From: Hoeflea marina
GTDB taxonomy: Bacteria; Pseudomonadota; Alphaproteobacteria; Rhizobiales; Rhizobiaceae
Length of the DNA: 64,000 bases
Direction of reading: 5' to 3'
Assembly (NCBI RefSeq): GCF_003182275.1
Contig: NZ_QGTR01000002.1
Coordinates: forward strand, 434,001-498,000
Positions within the stretch are counted from its first letter, which is position 1. Every line of letters begins with the position of its first letter. The position numbers were made by a program, and so were the translations under genes. The notes under the pieces are model-generated. The model ran no database searches. It saw nothing but the letters and a program-made list of their open reading frames with translations, and was not told the origin of the DNA. This document shows, one piece after another, positions 46,772 through 56,694 of this stretch.

Positions 46772-47983
46772 ATGACCTCCGTGCCTGATTCCCCCGCCTC
46801 CATCTCCCCGACGCCCGGCCCGGCCGGCGGCCCGATTGCCGGTCCGTCCATGCTGCCGACGGCGATCGCCGGGGCCATCGCCATGGCCGTGGCCATGGGA
46901 CTTGGCCGCTTCTTCTACACGCCGGTGCTGCCGGCGATGATGGCGGGGCTAAATTTCGGCCCTTCCGAGGCCGGATGGATCGCCGCCTGGAACTACGCCG
47001 GCTATCTCGCCGGCGCGGTGCTTGCCGGCTATGGCTGGGGCGAGGGGATCGAGCGCAAGGTGGCGCTCGCGGCCCTCCTGGTCACCGCCGCGCTGCTCTT
47101 GGCCATGGGCGTGTCGAGCGACTTCGTCCTGATCTCGGCGATCCGCTTCCTGGCGGGAGTTGCCAGCGCCTTCGTCATGGTCTTCACCTCGTCCATCGTG
47201 CTGTCCCACGGCCTCGCCTCGGGCCGCGCCTCGGTGCAGTCGACCCATTTCGGCGGCGTCGGCTCCGGCATCTTCCTCTCGGCGCTGATGTTCGGCCTGG
47301 TCATGACGGCCGGCGGCGGCTGGCGCACGGCCTGGATCGTCGCCGCGATGCTGGCGCTGGCCGGACTCGTCGCGGTCGGCCGCCTGCTGCCGGGCGATGT
47401 CGCCCGCACCGGGCCGCCGAGGAAAGAGCCGCCGATCGTCTGGACCCGCGCCATGGCGGCGCTGACTCTCGCCTACGGCATTTTCGGCTTCGGCTACATC
47501 GTCACCGCCACCTTCCTGGTCGCCATCGTCCGCCAGTCGGGCGGCTCCTCGATGTTCGAGGCCGGGGTCTGGCTGATCACCGGTCTGTCGGCCGCGCCCT
47601 CGGTGGCCCTGTGGGCGGGGCTGTCGCGCCGCATCGGGCTGATTCCGGTGTTCATGATCGGCTGTTTCATCGAGGCGCTGGGCGTCGCCGCCAGCGTGCT
47701 GCTGCCGCTGCCCTGGGGCCCCGTCATCGGCGGCATCCTGCTCGGCGGGACGTTCGTCATGGCCACCGCCTACGGCCTGCAGGCCGGGCGCCGGTTTGCG
47801 CCGCAGAGCCCGCGCCGGGTGCTGGCGATGATGACTGCGGCCTTCGGCACCGGCCAGATCCTCGGCCCGGTGGTGGCCGGCTACCTCACCGAGTGGAGCG
47901 GCTCGTTCACGCTCGCCAGCCTCGCCGCCGCCGCCGGCCTGCTGACCTCCGTCCTCATCCTGCTGCCCTTCCGCAGGGCCTGA
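46772..47983 (+). CDS. YbfB/YjiJ family MFS transporter
   Basis: A 403-residue permease with about twelve transmembrane helices after a Pro/Ser-rich N terminus of about 30 residues. The signature AVAMGLGRFFYTPVLPAMM at the first helix and SGRASVQSTHFGGVGSGIF in the fifth are typical of the YbfB/YjiJ group. Substrate unknown. ATG 46772 follows a poor ribosome site; a long upstream extension overlaps the minus-strand exported gene and is rejected. The gene stands alone. Confidence 0.85.
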   Translation: MTSVPDSPASISPTPGPAGGPIAGPSMLPTAIAGAIAMAVAMGLGRFFYTPVLPAMMAGLNFGPSEAGWIAAWNYAGYLAGAVLAGYGWGEGIERKVALAALLVTAALLLAMGVSSDFVLISAIRFLAGVASAFVMVFTSSIVLSHGLASGRASVQSTHFGGVGSGIFLSALMFGLVMTAGGGWRTAWIVAAMLALAGLVAVGRLLPGDVARTGPPRKEPPIVWTRAMAALTLAYGIFGFGYIVTATFLVAIVRQSGGSSMFEAGVWLITGLSAAPSVALWAGLSRRIGLIPVFMIGCFIEALGVAASVLLPLPWGPVIGGILLGGTFVMATAYGLQAGRRFAPQSPRRVLAMMTAAFGTGQILGPVVAGYLTEWSGSFTLASLAAAAGLLTSVLILLPFRRA

Positions 47984-48144
47984 CCGGGGCTACCTGGCAG
48001 GCGGCGCGGATCCGATCCTTACCATTTGGTAATAAGGGCGCACTTCGGCGTGAAGCGATTGCCCCGGGCGCGGCATTGCCTTAATTACGGGCCAAGTAGA
48101 CAGCCTCATGAATCGCTCCCCGCAAGCTGGCCAGGATCATCATC

Positions 48145-49488
48145 GTGTTTGAATCATTTTTTCCGAAGCCGAAGGTGTTCTTTCCGTCGGTCCTGCTCTG
48201 GGCCGGACTGGGCATTCTGATCTGGTACACGGTGGGCGACAGCGTGGGCGCGGCCCTCGGCTTCGCCTTGCCCGAGCCGGAAGGTGAGCCGATCGTCGGT
48301 CTGAGCTACTTCTACACATCGTCCTTTCTCTGGTTCTATGTCTTCTACACGGTGTGGTCCGGTGCGTTCACGGCCTTCTGGTTCTTCGTCGCTCCGCACA
48401 AATGGCAATGGTGGTCGATCGTCGGCTCGGCGTTCATCTTGTTCACCACCTATTTCGGCGTCCAGGTCTCGGTTGCCATCAACAACTGGCGGCGGCCGTT
48501 CTTCGACCAGTTCCAGCAGGCGCTGACCGGCGACGGGTCGGTGACGTCGGCGGACCTTTACGGATTGATGCTCATTTTCGCCCAGATCGCCTTGATCTCC
48601 ATGGCCATCTTCGTCGTGACCCGTTTCTTCGTCAGCCACTATGTGTTTCGCTGGCGCACGGCGATGAATGATTTCTACATGGAGCGCTGGCCCCGTGTCC
48701 GTCACATCGAAGGCGCGTCCCAGCGTGTGCAGGAAGACACCATGCGCTTCGCCTCGATCATGGAAGGCCTGGGTGTGGCCTTCGTCGATGCGGTTATGAC
48801 TCTCGTGGCGTTCTTGCCAGTGCTGTGGTCCCTCTCCCAATATGTCACCGAGTTGCCCCTGGTCGGCGAGATTCCGCATGCGCTGTTCACCGCGCTGATC
48901 GTCTGGGCGGCATTCGGAACCGGATTGCTGGCGATCGTCGGCATCAAGCTGCCGGGTCTGGAGTTCAAGAACCAGCGCGTTGAAGCGGCCTACCGCAAGG
49001 AACTGGTGTATGGCGAGGACAGTGCGGAACGCGCCCAGCCGGCCACGGTTGTGGAGCTGTTCGAGAATGTCCGGAAGAACTATTTCCGGCTCTATTTTCA
49101 CTACATGTATTTCAACATCGCTCGTGGATTGTACATCCAGGCCGACAACATCTACGTCAATATCCTGCTCATACCGACCATCGTTGCCGGCAAGATCACG
49201 CTGGGCATCTGGCAGCAGATCCTGACCGCCTTCGGCCAGGTTTCCAGTTCATTTCAATTCCTGGTCAATTCCTGGACGACGATCGTCGAACTCATCTCGA
49301 TCTACAAGCGTCTGCACGCTTTCGAGGCGGTGTTCCGGGGTGAAGAGCTGCCCGAACTCGACAGGAATTATCTCTCCAGCCAGGGCGACGGCTTCGCCCA
49401 GCACATCGCCGACCCGGCGCCGGGCCGCGGCGGGCCGGGTGCCGTGCAGTCAGTCGAAGAGCAGACATTCGACGATCTGAAAAAGTAG
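48145..49488 (+). CDS. bacA: SbmA/BacA family peptide transporter
   Basis: A 447-residue membrane protein starting at GTG 48145 ([14 protein letters not shown]). It resembles E. coli SbmA and rhizobial Bac[56 protein letters not shown] (about residues 172-206, quoted as two adjoining blocks) and [21 protein letters not shown]. These proteins import proline-rich or NCR-type peptides, bleomycin and related substrates using the proton gradient, and BacA affects survival inside host cells in several rhizobia and brucellae. The C-terminal about 40 residues are polar. Confidence 0.92.
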   Translation: MFESFFPKPKVFFPSVLLWAGLGILIWYTVGDSVGAALGFALPEPEGEPIVGLSYFYTSSFLWFYVFYTVWSGAFTAFWFFVAPHKWQWWSIVGSAFILFTTYFGVQVSVAINNWRRPFFDQFQQALTGDGSVTSADLYGLMLIFAQIALISMAIFVVTRFFVSHYVFRWRTAMNDFYMERWPRVRHIEGASQRVQEDTMRFASIMEGLGVAFVDAVMTLVAFLPVLWSLSQYVTELPLVGEIPHALFTALIVWAAFGTGLLAIVGIKLPGLEFKNQRVEAAYRKELVYGEDSAERAQPATVVELFENVRKNYFRLYFHYMYFNIARGLYIQADNIYVNILLIPTIVAGKITLGIWQQILTAFGQVSSSFQFLVNSWTTIVELISIYKRLHAFEAVFRGEELPELDRNYLSSQGDGFAQHIADPAPGRGGPGAVQSVEEQTFDDLKK

Positions 49489-49516
49489 CGGTGCGCTTCA
49501 GCGACTGGGCGGTTGC

Positions 49517-50536
49517 TCAGCTCGCCGAATCGTCCGGACTCCGCAACCGCTTCATGGCGTCCTGATAGCTGACGCACTCGACCTCCGGCTTCCCGCAGGT
49601 CTCCGTGGCAAACCGCTCCAGCGCGCGCCAGTAGGCGCCGCCGTTCATCTCGACGAAGTGGAAGCCGAGCTGCAGCGGGATGCGCGTGCCCTGATACTGC
49701 TTTTCGAACGCGTTCCGGAAGGCGGCCAGCGCCCGGGCCTCGAAGTCTCCCGACGTGTCGGGCGTCTCCACGGCGCGGGAATGGCGGGCGAACAGATTGT
49801 AGTCCATGCCGATGACCGGGCGCCCGGCCGGTCCCTCCGGGATCAGCGGCAGCGAAAACCGCGCCACCCGACCGCCGGTGTCGGGCGCGGCGGGACCGCG
49901 CGAGACGCCGCTGGCGTCATAGGCGAAACCATCGGCCGCCAGCGCCGCATAGAGCCCGGAATCTGCCGAAAGATAGGGAGCGCGGAATCCGCGCACCGCG
50001 CGGTCGGCAAAATCGGCCCATCCTGCAGGCGAGGCGGCGGCGAGCCCGTGGTCGGCCCAGGCATTGCCGAGCGCCGCGCGGAAGCTGGCGAACTCCGTCT
50101 GCCATTGTGCCTTCGACCAGTCCTTGCCGTCAAAATGGCCGCAGCCGTGGCTGCCGATCTCGTGGCCGGCCTGATAGGCGGCCCAGATGTGGCCGAGCCG
50201 GGCTGCCACGTCGGCGCGGTCGGGCGCGAAGCCGACGTTGGAGCGGCCGGCCGACTTGCCGGGCGCCTGGTAGGCCTTCGAGTGGGCCTTGGTCATCAGG
50301 AAGGTGCAGGAGAGGAAATAGGTGAAGCGCGCGCCCGTCCTGTCGCCAAGCGCCAGGCTGCGCTCCCACAATCTGTTGTCGTGGGCGCCGTCGAAGGAAA
50401 TGATCACCAGTTGCTCGGGTCTCGCCGGCGCGGGTCTTGCGTCGCCGGCGCCGGCCGGCGCGGCCAGGGATGCGGCGAGGGCCATCGCCAGAGTGAGGGT
50501 TGCGGGCAGGCGGGACACGGACACGGCGGACTCCAT
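49517..50536 (-). CDS. Exported polysaccharide deacetylase-like protein
   Basis: A 339-residue secreted protein with a signal peptide (about residues 1-31, ending PAGAGD). The NodB-like core is visible: LVIISFDGAHDNRLW with the catalytic Asp region and HEIGSHGCGHFDGKDW with the metal-binding His pair. Later FRAPYLSADSGLY corresponds to the conserved Arg/Pro motif. Substrate is unknown, perhaps a cell-envelope polysaccharide. It is unrelated in role to the allantoinase PuuE in the same superfamily. ATG 50536 starts the signal peptide; the frame extends to 50563. Confidence 0.85.
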   Translation of the reverse strand: MESAVSVSRLPATLTLAMALAASLAAPAGAGDARPAPARPEQLVIISFDGAHDNRLWERSLALGDRTGARFTYFLSCTFLMTKAHSKAYQAPGKSAGRSNVGFAPDRADVAARLGHIWAAYQAGHEIGSHGCGHFDGKDWSKAQWQTEFASFRAALGNAWADHGLAAASPAGWADFADRAVRGFRAPYLSADSGLYAALAADGFAYDASGVSRGPAAPDTGGRVARFSLPLIPEGPAGRPVIGMDYNLFARHSRAVETPDTSGDFEARALAAFRNAFEKQYQGTRIPLQLGFHFVEMNGGAYWRALERFATETCGKPEVECVSYQDAMKRLRSPDDSAS

Positions 50537-50730
50537 TGCACTTGATGCCCCACTAGGCAGCAAATGCGGCGTGGGTGTGGTTGGTGCTTGGCCCCTCTCG
50601 CAGCCGCCACGCGGCCCTCCATCCTGTATGCTTGCAAATGCCGCAACCCGCGCGCCTTCAAATCCGCACGCCGACCCTCTAAGGTGGCTCGCAGCGGCCG
50701 CCGATCCGGACGGCCCAGAGGGAGGTTTTC

Positions 50731-51318
50731 ATGGGTCTTCTCATTCTCGGTCTGGTGGTGTTTCTGGGCATCCATTCCGTCCGCATCGTCGCCTCGGACT
50801 TCCGGGCCTCGCAGATTGCCGCCCGCGGCGAGAACGCCTGGAAGGGCATCTACTCTGTCGTAGCGCTGATCGGCCTGGCGCTGATCGTCGTCGGCTATGG
50901 CCAGGCCCGGCTCGATCCGGTGGTCTTCTGGGTGTCGCCCTCATGGATGAGCCATCTGGTGGCGCTGCTGATGATCCCTGCGATGATCCTTCTGGCAGCC
51001 TCGCAGTTCCCGGCCGGACGCATCAAGGCCGCCGTCAAGCATCCCATGCTGCTGGCGGTGAAGATCTGGGCGCTGGCGCATCTGCTGGTCAACGGCGACC
51101 TCGCATCGGTGCTGTTGTTTGGCGGCTTTCTGGCCTGGGCGGTGGTCGACCGAATCTCCGAGAAGCGCCGGCTGCGGGCAGGCCTCACCGGCAATCCGGT
51201 GGCGGGTTCCGCGAAATGGGACATCTGGTCGGTGGCCGTCGGCCTCGTCGCCTATGTTGCCTTTGTCGTCTATCTCCACAAGCTGCTCATCGGCGTGGCG
51301 CCGTTCCCGGGCATGTGA
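50731..51318 (+). CDS. NnrU family membrane protein
   Basis: A 195-residue membrane protein with about six hydrophobic segments. MGLLILGLVVFLGIHSVRIV, then GENAWKGIYSVVALIGLALI, HPMLLAVKIWALAHLLVNGD and a C-terminal WSVAVGLVAYVAFVVYLHK are typical of NnrU. The family is linked to nitric oxide/denitrification regulons in some bacteria and to carotenoid-type isomerases by fold, but its activity is uncertain, and no denitrification gene lies nearby. The ribosome site gggaggttttc precedes ATG 50731. Confidence 0.88.
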   Translation: MGLLILGLVVFLGIHSVRIVASDFRASQIAARGENAWKGIYSVVALIGLALIVVGYGQARLDPVVFWVSPSWMSHLVALLMIPAMILLAASQFPAGRIKAAVKHPMLLAVKIWALAHLLVNGDLASVLLFGGFLAWAVVDRISEKRRLRAGLTGNPVAGSAKWDIWSVAVGLVAYVAFVVYLHKLLIGVAPFPGM

Positions 51319-51455
51319 TCGGACCGGTCCGGCGCCGCCGCCGCTGCGTCGAGATCGGAGGAAAAGCTTTTTCCCCTTACAACGGCGCCAAAATCGGCTA
51401 GAAGGCGCGTCTAGCCTCCCCAATTGATGGCACCAGAGGACCGGCACGCCCGGCG

Positions 51456-52130
51456 ATGAGCATGAGCGACGACAATTCCACATTCATCCGCGAGGTCAAC
51501 GAGGACCTGCGTTCGGACGCCGCCAAGGCCATCTGGAAGCGCTACCGCTTCGTCATCATCGGCGCAGCGGTGGCCATTGTCGCCGGCACGGCGGCGATGC
51601 GCGGCTGGGACTACTGGAAGGAAACCACGGCGGCCCGCTCCGGCGATGCCTTCCTGGCCGCGCTTCAGCTGGCCCGCGACGGCAAGTCCGACGAGGCGCT
51701 TGCCGGATTCCAGGCGTTGGAGAAGGATGGCCACGGTGCCTACCCGGTGCTGGCCCGCATGCGGGCGGCCACGGTTCTCGCCGACAAGGGCGATGCCGCC
51801 GGCGCCATTGCAGCCTTTTCCGCGGTCGGCAACGACACCGGCGCTCCCGCCGCCTTGCGCGACATCGCCCGCCTCCGCGCCGGCTACCTGCTGGTCGACA
51901 ACGGCAGCTACGACGATGTCTCGGCCCAGGTGGAAGTGCTTGCGGTCGACGGCAATCCGTCGCGCCACTCGGCCCGCGAGGCGCTCGGTCTCGCTGCCTT
52001 CAAGGCTGGCGACCTCAAGCGCGCCTCCGAGTGGTTCGGCCAGATTGCAGCCGATACCGAAACACCCAACGGCATCGCGTCCCGCGCGGACGTGATGCTT
52101 GATCTTATCGCCGCACGCGGCGCATCCTGA
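51456..52130 (+). CDS. YfgM-like tetratricopeptide membrane protein
   Basis: A 224-residue protein with a single N-terminal transmembrane helix (YRFVIIGAAVAIVAGTAAM, about residues 30-48) and a periplasmic helical domain of TPR-like repeats. The start EVNEDLRSDAAKAIWKRYR is typical of alphaproteobacterial YfgM-like proteins encoded just before der. In E. coli YfgM associates with the Sec translocon and periplasmic chaperones; the same role is inferred. It precedes der by 47 bases. ATG 51456 or ATG 51462 could be the start. Confidence 0.85.
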   Translation: MSMSDDNSTFIREVNEDLRSDAAKAIWKRYRFVIIGAAVAIVAGTAAMRGWDYWKETTAARSGDAFLAALQLARDGKSDEALAGFQALEKDGHGAYPVLARMRAATVLADKGDAAGAIAAFSAVGNDTGAPAALRDIARLRAGYLLVDNGSYDDVSAQVEVLAVDGNPSRHSAREALGLAAFKAGDLKRASEWFGQIAADTETPNGIASRADVMLDLIAARGAS

Positions 52131-52177
52131 CCGGATCCGCCGACTGATCGGCCTTTCACCATCAGGTGAGGACTGCC

Positions 52178-53665
52178 ATGAGCTTCACCATCGCAATTGT
52201 CGGCCGCCCCAATGTCGGCAAGTCGACCTTGTTCAACCGCCTCGCTGGCCGCAAGCTGGCGCTGGTCGACGACACGCCCGGGGTCACCCGCGACCGTCGT
52301 CCCGGCGACGCCAAGCTGGTCGATCTGCGCTTTCGCATGATCGACACCGCCGGTCTCGAAGTCGCCGGTCCCGACACGCTGGAAGGCCGCATGCGCGCCC
52401 AGACCGAGGCGGCCATGGACGAGGCCGACATGTCGCTGTTCATCGTCGACGCCAAGGAAGGCCTCACCCCGGCCGACGAGCTGCTCGCCTCCATCCTGCG
52501 CAAGCGCGGCAAGCCGGTGGTGCTCGTCGCCAACAAGGCTGAGGCCAAGGGCTCGGAGTCGGGCATGCTCGACGCCTGGCGGCTGGGCCTGGGCGAACCC
52601 TGCCCGATTTCCGCCGAGCACGGCGGCGGCATGCTCGATCTGCGTGACGCCATCGTCGAGGCCATCGGCGTCGAGCGCGCCCTGGCGCACGAGAACAAGG
52701 CCACCGCCGAAGCGCTCACCGACGTCGCCATCGCGCCCGGCTCGCTCGACGAGGAAGACGACGAGGCGGCGCTCGCCTACGACAACACCACGCCGATGCG
52801 GGTGGCCATCGTCGGCCGGCCCAATGCCGGCAAGTCGACGCTGATCAACCGCTATCTCGGCGAGGAGCGCCTGCTCACCGGGCCGGAAGCCGGCATCACC
52901 CGCGATTCGATCTCCGTCGATTTCGAGTGGAAGGGCCGTGCGATCAAGCTGTTCGACACGGCTGGCATGCGCCGCAAGGCCAAGGTGCAGGAGAAGCTCG
53001 AAAAGCTCTCCGTTGCCGACGCGCTGCGCGCCATCCGATTTGCCGAAGTCGTCGTCGTCATCCTCGATTCGACCATTCCCTTCGAAAAGCAGGACCTGCA
53101 GATCGTCGACCTGATCGTGCGCGAAGGCCGCGCGCCGGTGATCGCCTTCAACAAGTGGGACCTGATCGAGGATCGCCAGGCGGAGCTCGCCAGCCTGCGC
53201 GAGAAGACCGAACGGCTCTTGCCGCAGATCCGCGGCATCCGCGCCGTGCCGGTGGCCGGCCAGACCGGCGACGGCCTCGACAAGCTGATGGAATCCATCA
53301 CCGCGGTCCACGAGATCTGGAACAAGCGCATCTCGACGGCCAAGCTCAACCGCTGGCTCGATCACGTCCAGGGCCACCATCCGCCGCCGGCCGTCTCGGG
53401 CCGCCGCCTGAAGCTCAAATACATGACGCAGATCAAGGCCCGTCCGCCGGCCTTCATGGTGTCGTGCACGCGCCCAGAGGCTGTGCCGGAATCCTACACC
53501 CGCTACCTGACCAATGCGCTGCGGACCGATTTCGGCCTGCCGGGCGTGCCGTTGCGGGTGGTCTATCGCGGCGGCGACAATCCCTTCGCGCCGAAGGAAG
53601 GCAAGACCAAGCGCATCCTGCCCAAGAAACCCCGGGCTCCGAACCGGGCGCCGCGACGCGGTTAA
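52178..53665 (+). CDS. der: Ribosome biogenesis GTPase Der (EngA)
   Basis: A 495-residue double-G-domain GTPase needed for 50S subunit assembly. Domain 1: GRPNVGKST (9-17), [18 protein letters not shown] as G4. Domain 2: GRPNAGKST (213-221), [21 protein letters not shown] as G4. The C-terminal KH-like domain ([13 protein letters not shown]...[19 protein letters not shown]) follows, ending in a basic tail. ATG 52178 follows the ribosome site aggtgaggactgcc. The frame is open to 52166. An acidic insertion [12 protein letters not shown] lies between the G domains. Confidence 0.97.
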   Translation: MSFTIAIVGRPNVGKSTLFNRLAGRKLALVDDTPGVTRDRRPGDAKLVDLRFRMIDTAGLEVAGPDTLEGRMRAQTEAAMDEADMSLFIVDAKEGLTPADELLASILRKRGKPVVLVANKAEAKGSESGMLDAWRLGLGEPCPISAEHGGGMLDLRDAIVEAIGVERALAHENKATAEALTDVAIAPGSLDEEDDEAALAYDNTTPMRVAIVGRPNAGKSTLINRYLGEERLLTGPEAGITRDSISVDFEWKGRAIKLFDTAGMRRKAKVQEKLEKLSVADALRAIRFAEVVVVILDSTIPFEKQDLQIVDLIVREGRAPVIAFNKWDLIEDRQAELASLREKTERLLPQIRGIRAVPVAGQTGDGLDKLMESITAVHEIWNKRISTAKLNRWLDHVQGHHPPPAVSGRRLKLKYMTQIKARPPAFMVSCTRPEAVPESYTRYLTNALRTDFGLPGVPLRVVYRGGDNPFAPKEGKTKRILPKKPRAPNRAPRRG

Positions 53666-53731
53666 CTCTCCATCAAGGTTAATGCTCCATTCTGCGGCCT
53701 GTTGTAAGAGTCCGTGTGCCGGAGTGGTGTC

Positions 53732-54910
53732 TTGAGTAAAAAGCGTAACCTGCGTCTCCGCGGCGGGACGATGTACCGCCGTCTGTCGGCTCCACTGGTG
53801 CTCGGCCTTGTCGCCTTCCTGTCCACGCCCACGGTCACCTCCTTCGCCGACATGACCGCGATGCTCGGTGGCGGCGGCTCCGGCGAAGCCCGCTGGAAGA
53901 CCCATCTGACAGCCTCGCCCATGGGCTCGGTCGAAAACGCCCAGCTCGACTTCGTCGATCCGATCCTGACCAATTCCACGGTTTCCGGCGCCGGGCTCAA
54001 GCTGCCCAACGGCGACAGGATCGCCTTCACCGGCAAGATCGGCGCGGCCGATCCGCGGCCGGACTCCGAGCGTGTCACCCGGTCGCAGAAGAAGGGTCGC
54101 GTCATCTCCGTGGCGCCCGTGAGCCCGCCCAAGGATTTCTCCGCCGGCTCCGTTCTGGAGCGCCAGTCCAGCCTGATGCGGCCGGCATTCGATCTCACCA
54201 CACCGATGAAGTTCCTCAAGACCACGATCCGTGGCAAGGAAATCGAGATCGCCACCGCCTTCTATCGCAAGGGACCCAGGGCGGTCAGTTCCCGGGTGCC
54301 CGCGATGCTGGCGGATCTCGTCACCAACCGGAACGCCGACATCCTCGCCACGGCCTATGCCCCGCCGGCGCCCGATTATGCACGCCAGTCGCCGTTCGCT
54401 TCGATCCTGCGCGAGGAAGACCGGCGTGGCCGCTTTCTGCCGCCAATCGGCAAGGACGATCACAACTGGGCCGGCACCGCGCTGCCGCCGTTGGCCTTCT
54501 CCGCCTCCGAGCAACGCTGCCTGGCTGCCGGAATCTACTTCGAGGCGCGCGGCGAAAGCGTCAAGGGACAGGCGGCCGTCGCGCAGGTGATTCTCAACCG
54601 TGTCCGCAACCCCACTTATCCCAACACCATCTGCGGCGTGGTCTATCAGAACGACAGCTGGCGCAACCGCTGCCAGTTCTCCTTTGCCTGTGACGGCATC
54701 AAGGACCGCGTCAAGTCGCCGAGCCACTGGAACATGGCCGAGGAAATCGCGCTTGCGACCACCGCCGGCAAGATCTGGCTCCCGGAAGTGGGCTCGGCCA
54801 CCCATTATCACGCCAGCTACGTCAATCCTCCCTGGGCGCGCACGATGCGCAAGGTCGGCCGCATCGGCCTCCATCTTTTCTATGTCACCTATGGCGGCGG
54901 CTGGAGCTGA
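53732..54910 (+). CDS. Exported SleB-type cell wall hydrolase
   Basis: About 392 residues with an N-terminal signal anchor (LSAPLVLGLVAFLSTPTVTSF) and a C-terminal Hydrolase_2 (SleB) domain: EQRCLAAGIYFEARGESVKGQAAVAQVILNR (about residues 267-297; catalytic Glu in the EARGE motif), CQFSFACDG and ATHYHASYVNPPWA. It probably cleaves peptidoglycan in the periplasm. TTG 53732 is chosen because ggag lies 7 bases upstream; GTG 53714 and ATG 53771 are alternatives, and the last still leaves the signal sequence intact. Confidence 0.85.
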   Translation: MSKKRNLRLRGGTMYRRLSAPLVLGLVAFLSTPTVTSFADMTAMLGGGGSGEARWKTHLTASPMGSVENAQLDFVDPILTNSTVSGAGLKLPNGDRIAFTGKIGAADPRPDSERVTRSQKKGRVISVAPVSPPKDFSAGSVLERQSSLMRPAFDLTTPMKFLKTTIRGKEIEIATAFYRKGPRAVSSRVPAMLADLVTNRNADILATAYAPPAPDYARQSPFASILREEDRRGRFLPPIGKDDHNWAGTALPPLAFSASEQRCLAAGIYFEARGESVKGQAAVAQVILNRVRNPTYPNTICGVVYQNDSWRNRCQFSFACDGIKDRVKSPSHWNMAEEIALATTAGKIWLPEVGSATHYHASYVNPPWARTMRKVGRIGLHLFYVTYGGGWS

Positions 54911-54912
54911 TT

Positions 54913-54939
54913 GCCGCAGCCGTTCCGGCAGGCTGCGGC
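54913..54939 (+). repeat. Hairpin after the cell wall hydrolase gene
   Basis: A perfect 9-bp inverted repeat, gccgcagcc (54913-54921) and ggctgcggc (54931-54939), with a 9-base loop, starting two bases beyond the TGA. No T-run follows, so intrinsic termination would be inefficient. It may stabilise the mRNA 3' end or assist factor-dependent termination before the atp promoter. Confidence 0.45.
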
Positions 54940-55059
54940 GGCCAGTGGCCGCCCCGTGGCGAAGTTTTTCTGATACTTCCGTCGAGCCTGCCCGGCAGAT
55001 GAAGACAACCAACTGATATTGTTAGGCTTTATCCCCGTGTATGGGCGGGTTGCCGCGCC

Positions 55060-55088
55060 TTGACTATGGCGGGGGCTAAAACTATGTT
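55060..55088 (+). promoter_or_regulatory. Putative promoter of the F0 ATP synthase operon
   Basis: TTGACT (55060-55065) and TATGTT (55083-55088) are separated by 17 bases, a good match to a housekeeping sigma promoter with a strong -35 box. It lies 59 bases upstream of the atpI start and directs transcription into atpI-atpB-atpE-atpF'-atpF. No other convincing pair was seen in the 236-base gap. Confidence 0.55.
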
Positions 55089-55146
55089 GCGCCCGACTTC
55101 GAAGCGGCTTTTCCGGCCGCCAGCGGTGTGTCGGGAGTGCGCAATC

Positions 55147-55536
55147 ATGGTTGAAGAGCGCGGAACTGATGGCGCCGAAGGCGGACAGGAAGGACGCAAG
55201 ACGGAAAGCCTGGAGGCCCGCCGCCAGCGCCTGAACGCCCAGTTGGCAACGCACCGGGTTCCGGAAGCGCCGCCGAGCCAGGGCAAGAAGGATGCGCAGG
55301 GCTTCGCAATGGCGATCAAACTGTCGAGCGAATTTATCGCCGGTGTGGTCGTGGGAGCGTTTCTGGGCTATCTGTTCGACCGATTCCTCGGCACCGCGCC
55401 CTGGGGCATGATCATCATGCTTCTCCTGGGGTTCTGTGCCGGTGTACTGAATGTGCTGCGCTCCATCGGCGCGGTCGCCCAGCCCAAGGCGGAGCGGCGA
55501 CACGCGGACGGGGCTGAGCCCGAAGAAGACGAGTGA
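55147..55536 (+). CDS. atpI: ATP synthase-associated protein AtpI
   Basis: A 129-residue protein: charged N-terminal half (about 60 residues, rich in Glu, Arg and Gln) and two transmembrane helices ([18 protein letters not shown] and [19 protein letters not shown]), the AtpI layout. AtpI helps assemble the c-ring or supplies Mg2+. ATG 55147 follows gggagtgcgcaatc. It is the first gene of the F0 operon, with atpB 37 bases downstream. Confidence 0.9.
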   Translation: MVEERGTDGAEGGQEGRKTESLEARRQRLNAQLATHRVPEAPPSQGKKDAQGFAMAIKLSSEFIAGVVVGAFLGYLFDRFLGTAPWGMIIMLLLGFCAGVLNVLRSIGAVAQPKAERRHADGAEPEEDE

Positions 55537-55573
55537 TTCATCCGGCTGGCCGGACCTGACAAAGAGGCACCTT

Positions 55574-56332
55574 GTGGCGACCGAAAAAGTAGATCCGATT
55601 CACCAGTTCCACATCAACAAGATCATTCCGATCGACATTGGCGGCCTGGACCTGTCGTTCACCAATTCGTCGCTGTTCATGGTCATCGTCGTGGCCCTTG
55701 CCGGCGGCTTTCTGTACCTCACCACCGCCAACCGCGGCCTGATCCCGTCACGGCTGCAGTCGGTCTCCGAGATGTCCTACGAGTTCGTGGCCTCGATGCT
55801 GCGTGACGGCGCCGGCACCCAGGGCATGCGCTTCTTCCCGCTGGTCTTCTCGCTGTTCATGTTCGTCCTGGTGGCCAATCTGGTCGGCATGTTCCCCTAT
55901 TTCTTCACGATCACCAGCCACATCATCGTCACCTTCGCGCTGTCGATGCTGGTGGTCGGAACCGTCGTGGTCTACGGCTTCTGGAAGCACGGGCTTCACT
56001 TTTTCAATCTCTTCGTGCCCCAGGGCGTGCCGATGCTGCTGATGCCGCTGGTGGTGATGATCGAGGTCATCTCGTTCCTGTCGCGCCCGATCAGCCTCTC
56101 GGTCCGCCTTTTCGCCAACATGCTGGCCGGACACATCACGCTCAAGGTGTTCGCGGGCTTCGTCTTCTCGCTCGGCAGCCTTGGCGCGCTCGGCGTCGGC
56201 GCGGCCATCCTGCCGCTGCTGATGACCGTGGCGCTCACCGGTCTCGAATTTCTCGTTGCCTTCCTGCAGGCCTATGTCTTTGCGGTGCTGACTTGCATGT
56301 ACCTCAACGACGCCCTGCATCCGGGCCACTAG
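55574..56332 (+). CDS. atpB: ATP synthase F0 subunit a
   Basis: A 252-residue subunit with about five to six membrane helices. The essential arginine is in [16 protein letters not shown] (about residue 180) and the last helix contains [21 protein letters not shown]. It forms the proton half-channels next to the c-ring. GTG 55574 was chosen because agaggcacctt precedes it and the product starts [13 protein letters not shown], the usual N terminus. The frame is open upstream into atpI. Confidence 0.96.
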   Translation: MATEKVDPIHQFHINKIIPIDIGGLDLSFTNSSLFMVIVVALAGGFLYLTTANRGLIPSRLQSVSEMSYEFVASMLRDGAGTQGMRFFPLVFSLFMFVLVANLVGMFPYFFTITSHIIVTFALSMLVVGTVVVYGFWKHGLHFFNLFVPQGVPMLLMPLVVMIEVISFLSRPISLSVRLFANMLAGHITLKVFAGFVFSLGSLGALGVGAAILPLLMTVALTGLEFLVAFLQAYVFAVLTCMYLNDALHPGH

Positions 56333-56399
56333 AAGACTTTCACCGGCGGTTCAGCCGCCAGACAGATACGCATCCAATCCATTCCAAAGGAGATCAATC

Positions 56400-56627
56400 A
56401 TGGAAGCAGAAGCAGCAAAGTACATCGGCGCCGGTATCGCTTGCCTCGGCATGGGCGGCGCGGGCATTGGCCTGGGCAACATCTTCGGCAGCTACCTGTC
56501 GGGCGCCCTGCGCAACCCGTCGGCAGCTGACGGCCAGTTCGGCCGCCTGATTTTCGGCTTCGCCGTGACGGAAGCTTTGGGCATCTTCTCGCTGCTCGTC
56601 GCGCTCCTGCTGCTCTTCGCAGTCTGA
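56400..56627 (+). CDS. atpE: ATP synthase F0 subunit c
   Basis: A 75-residue hairpin protein: helix 1 ([20 protein letters not shown]), the polar loop RNPSAA and helix 2 with the proton-carrying Glu58 ([19 protein letters not shown]). No sodium-type extra ligands are evident, so proton coupling is expected. The ribosome site is very strong (aaaggagatcaatc), in line with the need for many copies per complex, and a hairpin follows the gene at 56648-56672. Confidence 0.97.
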   Translation: MEAEAAKYIGAGIACLGMGGAGIGLGNIFGSYLSGALRNPSAADGQFGRLIFGFAVTEALGIFSLLVALLLLFAV

Positions 56628-56647
56628 TAGGCACGCGTAGGAACGCT

Positions 56648-56672
56648 GACCACGCCGGTTCTCGGCGTGGTC
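56648..56672 (+). repeat. Hairpin between atpE and atpF'
   Basis: A perfect 10-bp stem, gaccacgccg (56648-56657) and cggcgtggtc (56663-56672), loop gttct, followed by gttctt. It may partially terminate transcription or stabilise the upstream mRNA, raising subunit c over the b subunits. It lies 20 bases after the atpE stop and 22 before the next ATG. Confidence 0.6.
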
Positions 56673-56694
56673 GTTCTTCATTCTGGAGGCGCAC

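Noticed and set aside
52178-53665. NKAE instead of NKxD in the first G domain of Der.
   Set aside because: The rest of the domain is intact and the change is conservative. I consider it probable lineage variation rather than loss of function.
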